From contig NZ_VCNC01000004.1 of assembly GCF_006210265.1 (NCBI RefSeq), forward strand, positions 124,001-188,000: a stretch of DNA of 64,000 nucleotides. Reading direction: 5' to 3'. Shown here one piece after another: positions 42,855 through 50,087 of the stretch; the stretch's first letter is position 1, and every line of letters starts with the position of its first letter. Under the pieces are notes generated by a model. That model was given only the letters and a program-made list of their open reading frames with translations, was not told the DNA's origin and made no database searches. This stretch comes from Desulfovibrio sp. UCD-KL4C. GTDB lineage: Bacteria; Desulfobacterota; Desulfovibrionia; Desulfovibrionales; Desulfovibrionaceae. The position numbers and the translations under genes are program-made.

Positions 42855-43589
42855 ATGAAATTTATACCCAAATTTTCGATCAAGAAGGGACTTGGCAGGT
42901 TTTTTTTATTTCTAGCCGGTCTGATTCTCGGTGTTTTCCTTTTTATGCCTTGGGAAGTTGTATGGTCTCAGGTCTTTAAGCAGGTTGACGCAAAAGTTTC
43001 CAAAGCAACCATCCAGTGGGGAGATTTTGTAAGTGCCGGCCCTTTATCCTTTGAAGTAACCAATTTATACGTTACTACTAACAAAGGGCTTATTATAACT
43101 ATTCCACAATTCGGGATGTCATTTGGCCTTTCTCCTCTGGTTGAAGTTAGAGTCAAAACAGGACCAGTGCTTGTTGCAAAGGTGTTCAAGTCTAAATCGC
43201 TTACGCTGAGTGGTGGTGTGGATTTGAGTAAAGTTACTAAATTAGATGGTCTGGGCGGTATTGTTAAGATAACTTCTGATGTAGGTTTCCATAAATGGGG
43301 CGGACCTCCTAAAACAGGAAGCCTTGTAGTAAGATCAAAGCAGATAGAGATTCCCGGTGGTCTTATTGCTGAAGACGTAAACCTGAATTCTGTGCTTGCC
43401 GGAAATCAGTTTCAGCTTAATTCTTTCAGCAGTGGAATGCCTGTACCTACTGATGCAAAAGGTTCAGCGACTCTTAATTGGGATAATCTGCAGGCTTCTA
43501 CGTATAATATCTCCGGCAGTGTAACTTTTGGTAAGACTAAGCGGCAATTTTCTAAGACTGGTAATCTTTCTAAGTATTTAAATTTCTAG
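42855..43589 (+). CDS. gspN: GspN-type secretion system protein
   Basis: A 244-residue protein with one N-terminal transmembrane helix (about 14-34) and a periplasmic part rich in beta strands (WGDFVSAGPLSFEVTNLYVTTNKGLIITIPQFGMSFGLSPLVEVRVKTGPVLVAK, SLTLSGGVDLSKVTKLDGLGG). The repeated long strands resemble the AsmA-like fold of GspN. It is the last T2SS gene of the plus-strand operon, 9 bp after gspM. In many T2SS clusters GspN is optional and its role is not settled. Confidence 0.7.
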   Translation: MKFIPKFSIKKGLGRFFLFLAGLILGVFLFMPWEVVWSQVFKQVDAKVSKATIQWGDFVSAGPLSFEVTNLYVTTNKGLIITIPQFGMSFGLSPLVEVRVKTGPVLVAKVFKSKSLTLSGGVDLSKVTKLDGLGGIVKITSDVGFHKWGGPPKTGSLVVRSKQIEIPGGLIAEDVNLNSVLAGNQFQLNSFSSGMPVPTDAKGSATLNWDNLQASTYNISGSVTFGKTKRQFSKTGNLSKYLNF

Positions 43590-43626
43590 CATAAGCAATG
43601 CTTACCCCTCTTTCCAAAGGGATCAA

Positions 43627-44202
43627 ATGATACTTAATAATATTCTATCATACGCAAAGTGTGTTCTTCTTGAAGTGCTTGATCACGGCTCTATCGCAAT
43701 TGATGCTACTGTTGGAAATGGCTATGACACTGTCTTTCTTGCTCAGCAGGTCGGGCGTGACGGGCGTGTTTTCGGCTTTGACGTACAAAAGGATGCGATT
43801 GAGCAGACTCGTGAAAAGCTTAATGAAGAATGTCTTCCTAATAATTGGAAGCTGTTTCATCAAGGCCATGAGGATATGCTTGATGTTGTTCCTAAAAAAT
43901 ATCACGGCAAGATCAGTGTTGTGGTCTTTAATTTAGGATTTCTCCCGGGAAGTGATAAGAGTGTTGTGACAAAAGCGGAAACGACCTTGAAAGCTCTTGA
44001 TTCCTCACTTAAACTACTTGCTGTCGGCGGAATTATCTGTCTCGCCATTTACGCAGGACACCCTGGAGGAGAAGAAGAGGATGTCGCTGTTCGTGAATTT
44101 TGCAGTACTCTTGATTATCATTCCGTAAGGGTTATTCAGAGCGAAATGACCAATAAGCCCGGGTTTCCCATCAGACTTTTATTTTTGGCGAAGCTTAAGT
44201 AA
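43627..44202 (+). CDS. Class I SAM-dependent methyltransferase (YtqB / rRNA methylase family)
   Basis: A 191-residue methyltransferase. Motif I is IDATVGNGYDTVFLAQQVGRDGRVFGFDVQ (near 23-52), followed by VFNLGFLPGSDKSVVTKAETTLKALDSSLKLLAVGGIICLAIYAGHPGGEEE, the signature of the small putative rRNA methylase/YtqB family. AAAGGG lies 5 bases before the ATG. The substrate may be a tRNA or another RNA; the sequence does not tell. It ends the plus-strand run begun at 36886, with a clear terminator after it. It may be a passenger rather than a T2SS gene. Confidence 0.85.
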   Translation: MILNNILSYAKCVLLEVLDHGSIAIDATVGNGYDTVFLAQQVGRDGRVFGFDVQKDAIEQTREKLNEECLPNNWKLFHQGHEDMLDVVPKKYHGKISVVVFNLGFLPGSDKSVVTKAETTLKALDSSLKLLAVGGIICLAIYAGHPGGEEEDVAVREFCSTLDYHSVRVIQSEMTNKPGFPIRLLFLAKLK

Positions 44203-44224
44203 TCAGTAGTTCCAAGAAATGAGA

Positions 44225-44260
44225 AAGACCGACAGAGATTATCTCTGCCGGTCTTTTTTT
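44225..44260 (+). terminator. Intrinsic terminator after the methyltransferase gene
   Basis: A 14-bp stem (AAGACCGACAGAGA with TCTCTGCCGGTCTT, one mismatch) with a 3-nt loop is followed by eight T residues. It should end the T2SS/methyltransferase transcript and separates it from the convergent fdtB-like gene. Confidence 0.9.
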
Positions 44261-44293
44261 TGAGTTTGTGCCTGATCGATCGAATGCGCAATA

Positions 44294-45391
44294 TTAGTGA
44301 TAGAAGTCGTTAATAGTCTTTACAACATGCTCCGCCTGTTCCGCCGTCATATGTGGACCTATGGGTAATGACACAACTTCGCGGTGGATAGCTTCGCTTA
44401 TCGGCAGTGACAAGTGTTCCATGTGCTTGTATGCTCCCTGCTTATGCGGCGGGGTCGGATAATGGATTGCTGTGTGAATACCATTCTCTTTGAGGTGAGT
44501 AATGAGACCTTCTCTTCCCTCGCAACGTACAACAAAAAGGTGCCATATTGGCTGAGCCCACTCCGGTACAACAGGTAGAATCAACGGGGTATCTTTCAGT
44601 CCGTTAAGATAGATCTCCGCAATATTTCTTCTGCGCCAGTTCCAGTCGTCTAGTACGTCAAGTTTGACGCGTAGGAAGGCTGCTTGCAGTTCGTCCAAGC
44701 GGCTGTTGAATCCAAGAGAATCGTGTACATATTTTTCTGATGAGCCATAGTTGGCGATTGAACGAATTTTTTTAGCAATCTCTTCATCAGTAGTTGTGAT
44801 AGCCCCACCATCTCCGAATGCTCCCAGGTTTTTACCTGGATAAAAGCTGAACGCTGCAGCATGCCCGAGAGTTCCGATCATTTTGTTTTTGTAAACTGCG
44901 CCGTGGGCCTGAGCTGCGTCTGTTACAACAAAAAGGGAATGCTCTTTAGCAAACTCCATAATGGGGTCCATGTCGGCTGGTTGACCGTAAAGATGGACAG
45001 GGATAATTGCCTTAGTGTTAGGAGTCAGAGCCTGCTCGAGCTTTTCAGGGTCGATATTATAGGTAGTCTCAATAGGCTCTACAGGAATAATGTTAGCTCC
45101 GGTGCGGGTTACAGCAAGCCATGTGGCTATAAAAGTGTTTGACGGTACGATTACATCGTCTCCGACTCCCACTCCAGCGGCTCTTAATGACAGTTCCAGT
45201 GAATCCAGTCCGTTTCCGGTTCCGATGCAGTGATTTGCGCCGGTATAAAGGGCAAACTCCTTCTCAAAGGCTTTTACTTCATTACCTAATACATACCACC
45301 CTGATTCGAGAACTCTTTTTGCCGCTGCATCCATTTTTGCTGCAAGAGTTTTGTAGGTCCAGCCTACATCAAGAAATTGAATTTGAATCAT
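44294..45391 (-). CDS. fdtB: FdtB/QdtB-like dTDP-3-keto-sugar aminotransferase
   Basis: A 365-residue DegT-family PLP enzyme. It begins [47 protein letters not shown], a form characteristic of FdtB/QdtB/WecE-like 3-aminotransferases. [17 protein letters not shown] and [14 protein letters not shown] follow, and the PLP Lys lies in [17 protein letters not shown] near 185. The C-terminus has [15 protein letters not shown]. With the ketoisomerase encoded just upstream (23-base overlap) it should convert dTDP-4-keto-6-deoxyglucose to a dTDP-3-amino-3,6-dideoxyhexose (Fuc3N or Qui3N). No rmlA/B or acetyltransferase for this sugar is in view. Confidence 0.85.
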   Translation of the reverse strand: MIQIQFLDVGWTYKTLAAKMDAAAKRVLESGWYVLGNEVKAFEKEFALYTGANHCIGTGNGLDSLELSLRAAGVGVGDDVIVPSNTFIATWLAVTRTGANIIPVEPIETTYNIDPEKLEQALTPNTKAIIPVHLYGQPADMDPIMEFAKEHSLFVVTDAAQAHGAVYKNKMIGTLGHAAAFSFYPGKNLGAFGDGGAITTTDEEIAKKIRSIANYGSSEKYVHDSLGFNSRLDELQAAFLRVKLDVLDDWNWRRRNIAEIYLNGLKDTPLILPVVPEWAQPIWHLFVVRCEGREGLITHLKENGIHTAIHYPTPPHKQGAYKHMEHLSLPISEAIHREVVSLPIGPHMTAEQAEHVVKTINDFYH

Positions 45392-45800
45392 GTTTATCCA
45401 CCGCCTTTAAAAAATCTTCATAAGTATAGTAGTAATCTGTCGGGTCATAATATTCTGATGCTAAAACAAGGCAAACTGAGCCGGATGAAAAATTTTCTAA
45501 TTCACGCCATGTCATTTTAGGAATATAAAGACCGTAATATGAACGATTAAGTGAAAATGTCGTTTTGTTTTTTCCATCGTCCAGTATGACATCGAAACTG
45601 CCTGAAGCAGCTATAATGTATTGCCTTAATTCCTTGTGAGCATGGCCGCCGCGAGATTCTCCACCGGGCACGTCATATAAATAGTACACTCTTTTGATAT
45701 CAAAGGGAATATGGCGACTGTTTTCAATAAAAGTCAGGTTTCCACGGTTATCTTCTATTTTGGGTAGATCAATAAGTTTTGGTTTGTCTTCATTAATCAT
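45369..45800 (-). CDS. fdtA: dTDP-6-deoxy-hexose 3,4-ketoisomerase (FdtA/QdtA-like)
   Basis: A 143-residue cupin. Marks are [63 protein letters not shown], with the two catalytic His residues in GGHAHKE, and [44 protein letters not shown] near the end. FdtA and QdtA differ in product stereochemistry, which I cannot settle by eye. The ATG overlaps the glycosyltransferase stop as ATGA. Together with the next gene it defines a 3-amino-sugar route. Confidence 0.9.
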   Translation of the reverse strand: MINEDKPKLIDLPKIEDNRGNLTFIENSRHIPFDIKRVYYLYDVPGGESRGGHAHKELRQYIIAASGSFDVILDDGKNKTTFSLNRSYYGLYIPKMTWRELENFSSGSVCLVLASEYYDPTDYYYTYEDFLKAVDKHDSNSIS

Positions 45801-46552
45801 TTTTTATCCTTCAGCTCCAGTTCGGTTAGCCGGATATATTTTTGAAAGGTGTAAAAGAAACCGTGAATTGCAATAATAAATCCCGCACGGCCATCCAAAA
45901 ATCCTAATTTAAGCAGGTACTGTTTAAAAAATTTACCGATCCCATGTCTCATAGCTGCGCTGAGCGAGGCTCTTTTACCGCGTGAGTAAAGGTCTACGGC
46001 CGCGTCTTGAGTATAGCTGTTAATTTTTTCAAGGTGCTGGCTAAAATTTTCATAAGGGTAATGGATGATATCTCCGGAAAGTTCTCCAGCCTTCTTTTTA
46101 GGACGAAGCTCTTCATGCGGCCTAATCCCCCCGATAGTTATTCCTTCTGGTTTAAATATACGGAAAAGCTTGTCGGGATACCAGCCGCTATGGCAAATGA
46201 ACCTATTAAAATACCATGATTTTCTGGCGCAGTAAAAGCCGTCCACGTTTGAAGGGTTCTTAAGCTCGTGAGTGATGCTTTCGGCTAACTCTGGAGAAAT
46301 TATTTCATCCTGATCAATTGTTACAACCCATGGGGTTGCAATTTTTGTAAGAGCAAATTTGTGTTGCTCAATTGCTCCGTTCCAGTCGTTATGAACAACT
46401 CGTGCATTATGTTTTTTTGCAATTTCAAGCGTTGAATCTGATGATCCGGAATCGATAACCAGCAGCTCGGAGCAAAAAGAAAGACTGGTCAAAGTTTTAT
46501 CCAGCAGCCGTGCTCCGTTATAGGTCAGGACTAATCCTGTAATGTTGTTCAT
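45797..46552 (-). CDS. GT2 family glycosyltransferase (WaaE/KdtX-like)
   Basis: A 251-residue GT-A transferase. It has the donor motif VLTYNGARLLDKTLTSLSFCSELLVIDSGSSDSTLEIAKKHNARVV and VTIDQDEIISPELAESI with the D-x-D-like acidic site. WYPDKLFRIFKPEGITIGGIRPHEELRP is characteristic of WaaE-type LPS core beta-glucosyltransferases. The ATG at 46552 has AAAAGG 5 bases upstream and is preferred over an earlier start at 46579. It heads the small fdtA-fdtB operon, so its donor may be the 3-amino sugar or a core hexose. Confidence 0.85.
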   Translation of the reverse strand: MNNITGLVLTYNGARLLDKTLTSLSFCSELLVIDSGSSDSTLEIAKKHNARVVHNDWNGAIEQHKFALTKIATPWVVTIDQDEIISPELAESITHELKNPSNVDGFYCARKSWYFNRFICHSGWYPDKLFRIFKPEGITIGGIRPHEELRPKKKAGELSGDIIHYPYENFSQHLEKINSYTQDAAVDLYSRGKRASLSAAMRHGIGKFFKQYLLKLGFLDGRAGFIIAIHGFFYTFQKYIRLTELELKDKK

Positions 46553-46677
46553 TTGAGCCTTTTCTTTGATGGTCATCACGAAATAAATATTAAAAAATAG
46601 AGTTTGATAGTCGAAAATGAATTTACTTTAGGTAGGCGTGAAGCGAGAGTCAAGAGGGCGTCGAAAAAGTGCCGCAG

Positions 46678-47658
46678 TTAAGTCATTTTAGGCTCAATGG
46701 CCTTTGTTATCTGTAGGGCTCGGTTAGCCTTAACTTTTCCAGGAATTCCGAAGTATTTTAGAACGCCTTCGACTTCACATTCTATCAGGTCTTCTTCGTC
46801 AGTGTTCAGCAGCAAAAGGTCTCCTTCTTCAAGGTTTACAAGCTGGCGCCCTGTAATTTTGGTTTTGCCGAGGCGGACAACTAATTCAACCGGAGTTTCA
46901 AGAAGTCTTTCTTTAAATCTGCTTACCCAGACGTGGTCTATTTCAAGTCTTTCAGACTGAAATGATGCGTGGAGTTTTGAGCGGATAGGTTCAAGGGTCG
47001 AGTATGGCAGGCAGACGATAAGTGAGCCTATTGCGTTTTCAAGTTCAACTTCAAAAGTAATGACTATGACAACATCAGAGGGCGGAACAATTGCGGCAAA
47101 CTGTGGGTTGACCTCAGATCGGATAAGTTCAAGGTGCACTTCGTGAACTGGACGCCATGAATCTTCTAGATTTGAAAGGGCGATTTTGACAACGCGGTCA
47201 ACAATAGCTTGTTCGATGGGAGTGAAGTCTCGTCCTTCAACTTTTGGTTGTGAACCTGAGCCTCCGAAAAAACTTTCCACAAGGGCAAAAACAAGGCGTG
47301 AATCAACCACCAAAATAGCATTACCGCGGAGCGGGTCCATTTTAAAAATAGAAAGGGAGGTTGGTACAGGCAAAGAGCGCATAAAGTCCCCGAACTTGGA
47401 CATGTCAATAGATATCGGGTTGATATCAACTCTTTTGCGCATTGTGTTGGCAAGGTTGTTAGTAGCAAGACGAGCGAAACGGTCATTAACAATTTCAAGC
47501 ACGGGCATACGACCGCGGATAATGCGGTCCTGATTCGCAAGGTCAAATGTAACTACACCGGAATCATCATCCGGTATATCCTGTTCAGCTTCAACTTCTC
47601 CACCAGAGAGGCCTCTAAGCAGGGCATCGACTTCATCCTGTTGAAGGATTTTGCTCAT
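46678..47658 (-). CDS. fliM: Flagellar motor switch protein FliM
   Basis: A 326-residue switch protein of the flagellar C-ring. The N-terminal peptide MSKILQQDEVDALLRGL is the CheY-P binding site. The middle CheC-like domain carries FARLATNNLANTMRKRVDINPISIDMSKFGDFMRSLPVPTSLSIFKMDPLRGNAILVVDSRLVFALVESFFGG. The C-terminal SpoA/FliN-like domain has LLETPVELVVRLGKTKITGRQLVNLEEGDLLLL. It stands alone, away from any other flagellar gene in the window, in front of a glycan operon. An inverted repeat lies 35 bp upstream of its ATG. Confidence 0.96.
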   Translation of the reverse strand: MSKILQQDEVDALLRGLSGGEVEAEQDIPDDDSGVVTFDLANQDRIIRGRMPVLEIVNDRFARLATNNLANTMRKRVDINPISIDMSKFGDFMRSLPVPTSLSIFKMDPLRGNAILVVDSRLVFALVESFFGGSGSQPKVEGRDFTPIEQAIVDRVVKIALSNLEDSWRPVHEVHLELIRSEVNPQFAAIVPPSDVVIVITFEVELENAIGSLIVCLPYSTLEPIRSKLHASFQSERLEIDHVWVSRFKERLLETPVELVVRLGKTKITGRQLVNLEEGDLLLLNTDEEDLIECEVEGVLKYFGIPGKVKANRALQITKAIEPKMT

Positions 47659-47692
47659 TCTTATGCGATCCGTATTTTAATGTGTTCTAAAC

Positions 47693-47709
47693 TGACTTAA
47701 GTAAAGTCA
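47693..47709. promoter_or_regulatory. Inverted repeat upstream of fliM
   Basis: TGACTT and AAGTCA form perfect 6-bp arms around five bases, 35 bp upstream of the fliM ATG. On the minus strand it overlaps a weak promoter candidate (TTGAAT, 18 nt, TTAGAA). It may be an operator. Its short arms make chance occurrence possible. Confidence 0.3.
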
Positions 47710-47862
47710 TTCAATTGTCATTTCTTATTAATTAACTGCTTTGTACAACAAAGTAAATGAAGGCGACATCCTGTATTTTGTGAAGACTGCTCTGATATGA
47801 CGGCTTTATATATATCATATCGTATTTTGCGCGAGAATCTTTAGATGGCTGGACTTTTCTTT

Positions 47863-48708
47863 TTATGGGCGAAAGTTTTTAACCTTAATATGCCATGGCT
47901 CAAACCTCACTCCAAGCATATTGTCTTTGGGATAGCGAAGTTTGAGATATCCCTGATTGCGAAGTCTCATACATGTTTCAGTTTTGGCAAATTTACTGCT
48001 GAAATTTGCTGCGCCGAGTCCTCTTTCACCGACATCAAAATCGCCAACTCCGTGGAAGGAATATCCCGGAGGGGCAAGTGAGCGTGAAGCTAGTGAAAGG
48101 TTTCCGTTACTTGCTGAGGCTTTTGCAAGGAAAAGGATGAATTGTTTCATGACTCCTCGCACTCCGGAGGTAAGGTAAACCTTTTTTCCTAGTAGTTTTT
48201 TTATTGATTTATAAGTTTCATAAGGCTGGCCGCGGTATAAAAAATTACCTGTTCCGGAAATTTTAACGAGGTCTTTTTTGGACACCTGTGATGTAATCTC
48301 GTCTATTGGTCTTTTCCCGTAGAAACCGTAGTTGGTTGCATCAAAGTTGAAGGTGTAATCTAAAAAATTAAGTTCTTTCTTGGTAAAACTTTCTATGGAA
48401 GGATTGTTCTTGGCATAAAGCAGAGTCTCATCGAAACTAAGTATACTAAAATTCCCAAATCCAACAGATTTTTGAATTCTTTTAAGTCTTTTTAGTGTGG
48501 AGTTAAGAGTGGTTAGTAGATTGTTTTTTAAGATAATATCGCCTGTATGCGGCAGGTCGAAATTGGCCATGTTGTGGAGGTAATCTTTTAGGTCATGGTC
48601 TTCAAAAGAGAGGGGCGTTTCTGACGCATGGGCAAGTGTCTGTGCTCCAAACAAGGTGGCTGATGCTGTAACGGTGCAAAGCGTTTTTAGAAACGTGCGT
48701 CTGTTCAT
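47863..48708 (-). CDS. Tat-exported VanY/M15-like D-alanyl-D-alanine carboxypeptidase
   Basis: A 281-residue protein. The N-terminus MNRRTFLKTLCTVTASATLFGAQTLAHA is a twin-arginine signal peptide (R-R-x-F-L-K) with an A-x-A cleavage site. The C-terminal LAS-type metallopeptidase domain shows the motif S-x-H-x-x-G-x-x-x-D in YSFHGVGDFDVG and the final E-x-W-H in EPWHIKV, which give the zinc ligands and the catalytic Glu of M15 peptidases. VYLTSGVRGVMKQF is typical of VanY-like members. It probably trims peptidoglycan stem peptides in the periplasm. Tat export suggests that it folds or takes up metal before export. Confidence 0.8.
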   Translation of the reverse strand: MNRRTFLKTLCTVTASATLFGAQTLAHASETPLSFEDHDLKDYLHNMANFDLPHTGDIILKNNLLTTLNSTLKRLKRIQKSVGFGNFSILSFDETLLYAKNNPSIESFTKKELNFLDYTFNFDATNYGFYGKRPIDEITSQVSKKDLVKISGTGNFLYRGQPYETYKSIKKLLGKKVYLTSGVRGVMKQFILFLAKASASNGNLSLASRSLAPPGYSFHGVGDFDVGERGLGAANFSSKFAKTETCMRLRNQGYLKLRYPKDNMLGVRFEPWHIKVKNFRP

Positions 48709-49071
48709 TTTGTTAATTGTTTCAGTCCAGTTTTAAGTTTAAGCCTAAATATGGAAATTCCGTTTTTCATATTGTTATAACATATCAGCCCAAGTGGAAA
48801 GCTTTTGAAAAGCTCAACCGTTAATAAAATAAGACTTTTGTTAGTTTGTATTAGTTTTTACTGACAGCAAAAGGCGGGGTTAAGCTAGCTGAAAAGGTAA
48901 TTTGTAGGTAGCAGGTTTTGCGGATGAGGATTAAAGGAGTCGTATTTTTAAAGGTCGAGAAGATTGGGGCTATAGAGGGTAACATTTCCGGCCGAGCGTA
49001 TTTGGAAGAATCTCTAGAACCGAGCAGTCCGTAAGAAGGTATGCCAAATACGCTTTAACCGGGTTAGTTCT
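48709..49071. other. 363-bp gap with an 11-bp inverted repeat downstream of mucR
   Basis: No convincing gene lies here. The part next to mucR is richer in G and C than the surrounding gaps and holds a perfect 11-bp inverted repeat, AGCGTATTTGG (48995-49005) and CCAAATACGCT (49044-49054), with a 38-nt loop. On the mucR transcript it starts 17 bases after the stop. It lacks a following T-run, so it is not a standard terminator; it could be a 3'-UTR structure or part of a small RNA. The 48709-48900 part is AT-rich and presumably carries the promoter of the M15 gene, which I could not place. Confidence 0.4.
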
Positions 49072-49458
49072 TTATTGTCCGCGTTTGGTCCAGAGCTGCA
49101 TTTCTTTCATCTTTTTGCGACGTTCACGTTGCAGTGATTTGCAAACAAGGGGTGTTTTCTTTTTAAGATTATGTTTTGTTCTGTATTCATCAGGGGTTAG
49201 GTCGTGTGAAGCAAGGTGTTTTTTAGTGATAATCTTGAAAGATTTACCGCATTCGCAACATACGATAGTTTTTTCTTTAATAGATTTTTTAGGGTCACAT
49301 GCAGGTGCTTCTTCTTTTGCTGGGAATGTATTTTCTGCAATCGATTGAATACCTGCAGACAGTTTACGAACCATTGAAGTCATTTCTTCTTCATTCATAG
49401 TTCTTACACTGGCTTGTGCTTTGACTATTTCCAAAGCTTCTTTAAGATAATCTTCCAC
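49072..49458 (-). CDS. MucR/Ros-family transcriptional regulator
   Basis: A 128-residue regulator. The N-terminal half (EDYLKEALEIVKAQASVRTMNEEEMTSMVRKLSAGIQ) is helical, as in MucR oligomerisation regions. The C-terminal half is the Ros zinc finger, VCCECGKSFKIITKKHLASHDLTPDEYRTKHNL, with C-x2-C and H-x-x-x-H ligands, followed by the basic SLQRERRKKMKEMQ. MucR proteins are H-NS-like silencers that bind AT-rich DNA and control exopolysaccharide and motility. The start is a GTG at 49458 with AAGGAG 8 bases upstream. Its promoter contains a perfect palindrome. The AT-rich 629-bp region in front, facing manC, is a plausible target. Confidence 0.93.
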   Translation of the reverse strand: MEDYLKEALEIVKAQASVRTMNEEEMTSMVRKLSAGIQSIAENTFPAKEEAPACDPKKSIKEKTIVCCECGKSFKIITKKHLASHDLTPDEYRTKHNLKKKTPLVCKSLQRERRKKMKEMQLWTKRGQ

Positions 49459-50087
49459 TTGATATCTCCTTAGGGATTATATTTATACTAACTATTGTCT
49501 TGGAAAGACAATGGATAAGGTAGTTTATATTCGCTGTCAAATGTATTAAGCTATTTTCTGAATGTTTGTTTTGTTGTTTTTATGTATAACTGTAAAGAAA
49601 AGCACTGTTTTGATAGTATTGTTATTCTAAAGTAGTTTTAATGTACCTTCTATCATCTTTTTTATTCTTTATGTGCAGAATATGAGTGGGACAGAAAAAA
49701 CTTGGTTATAGTAAAGTTGCAAATCTTGAGTGTTTTTGTCCAATTTTGAATTTGTTATAACCTTTTATTTATTCATGTGAATCTTATCACTTAAGTTTGT
49801 TCTTCTTTTAAAGGATAAAGAGTGAGCACTTCCGTATGCTTTTGTTGTATGTAAGCTATAAGCAGTAATGTATATCCTGATAAACTGGATAGTATTGATT
49901 TTATCTTCGCACTTTTTAAAATATAATTTAGATTTATGGCTAAGGGTGCTTATTTGTTTTTTAAGCAAGTCAGATGTAGGTGTATAAAATTAGGTTTGTA
50001 TTTTATTGAAAATTTCTAAAATACTGATATTTGTATTGCGGAAGACCGTTTTAAACGACAATTTTTAAGTTTAGTCAGGGAGAAAAT
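49459..50087. other. 629-bp AT-rich intergenic region between mucR and manC
   Basis: Divergent gap with no supported gene. A 67-codon minus-strand frame at 49765-49968 has no ribosome site and a low-complexity Lys/Ser/Thr product, so I do not call it. The region is strongly A/T-rich with many TpA steps. Near the manC end, TTTGTA and TAAAAT separated by 16 bases (about 49996-50023) are a weak promoter candidate, and GGGAG 6 bases before the manC ATG is a good ribosome site. The length and composition suit H-NS/MucR-type binding. Confidence 0.4.
49482..49512 (-). promoter_or_regulatory. mucR promoter with overlapping palindrome
   Basis: On the minus strand, TTGTCT (49506-49511) and TATAAA (49482-49487) are separated by 18 bases, upstream of the GTG start of mucR. 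A perfect inverted repeat, ATTGTCTT and AAGACAAT around three bases (49494-49512), covers the -35 box and part of the spacer. That is a classic place for a repressor and suggests control of mucR, perhaps by MucR itself. Confidence 0.5.

Noticed and set aside
48995-49054. Inverted repeat after mucR as an intrinsic terminator
   Set aside because: Loop of 38 bases and no T-run after the stem on either strand; kept only as an unexplained structure.
49765-49968. 67-codon minus-strand frame in the mucR-manC gap
   Set aside because: No ribosome site, low-complexity composition and no recognisable motif; AT-rich gaps give such frames by chance.
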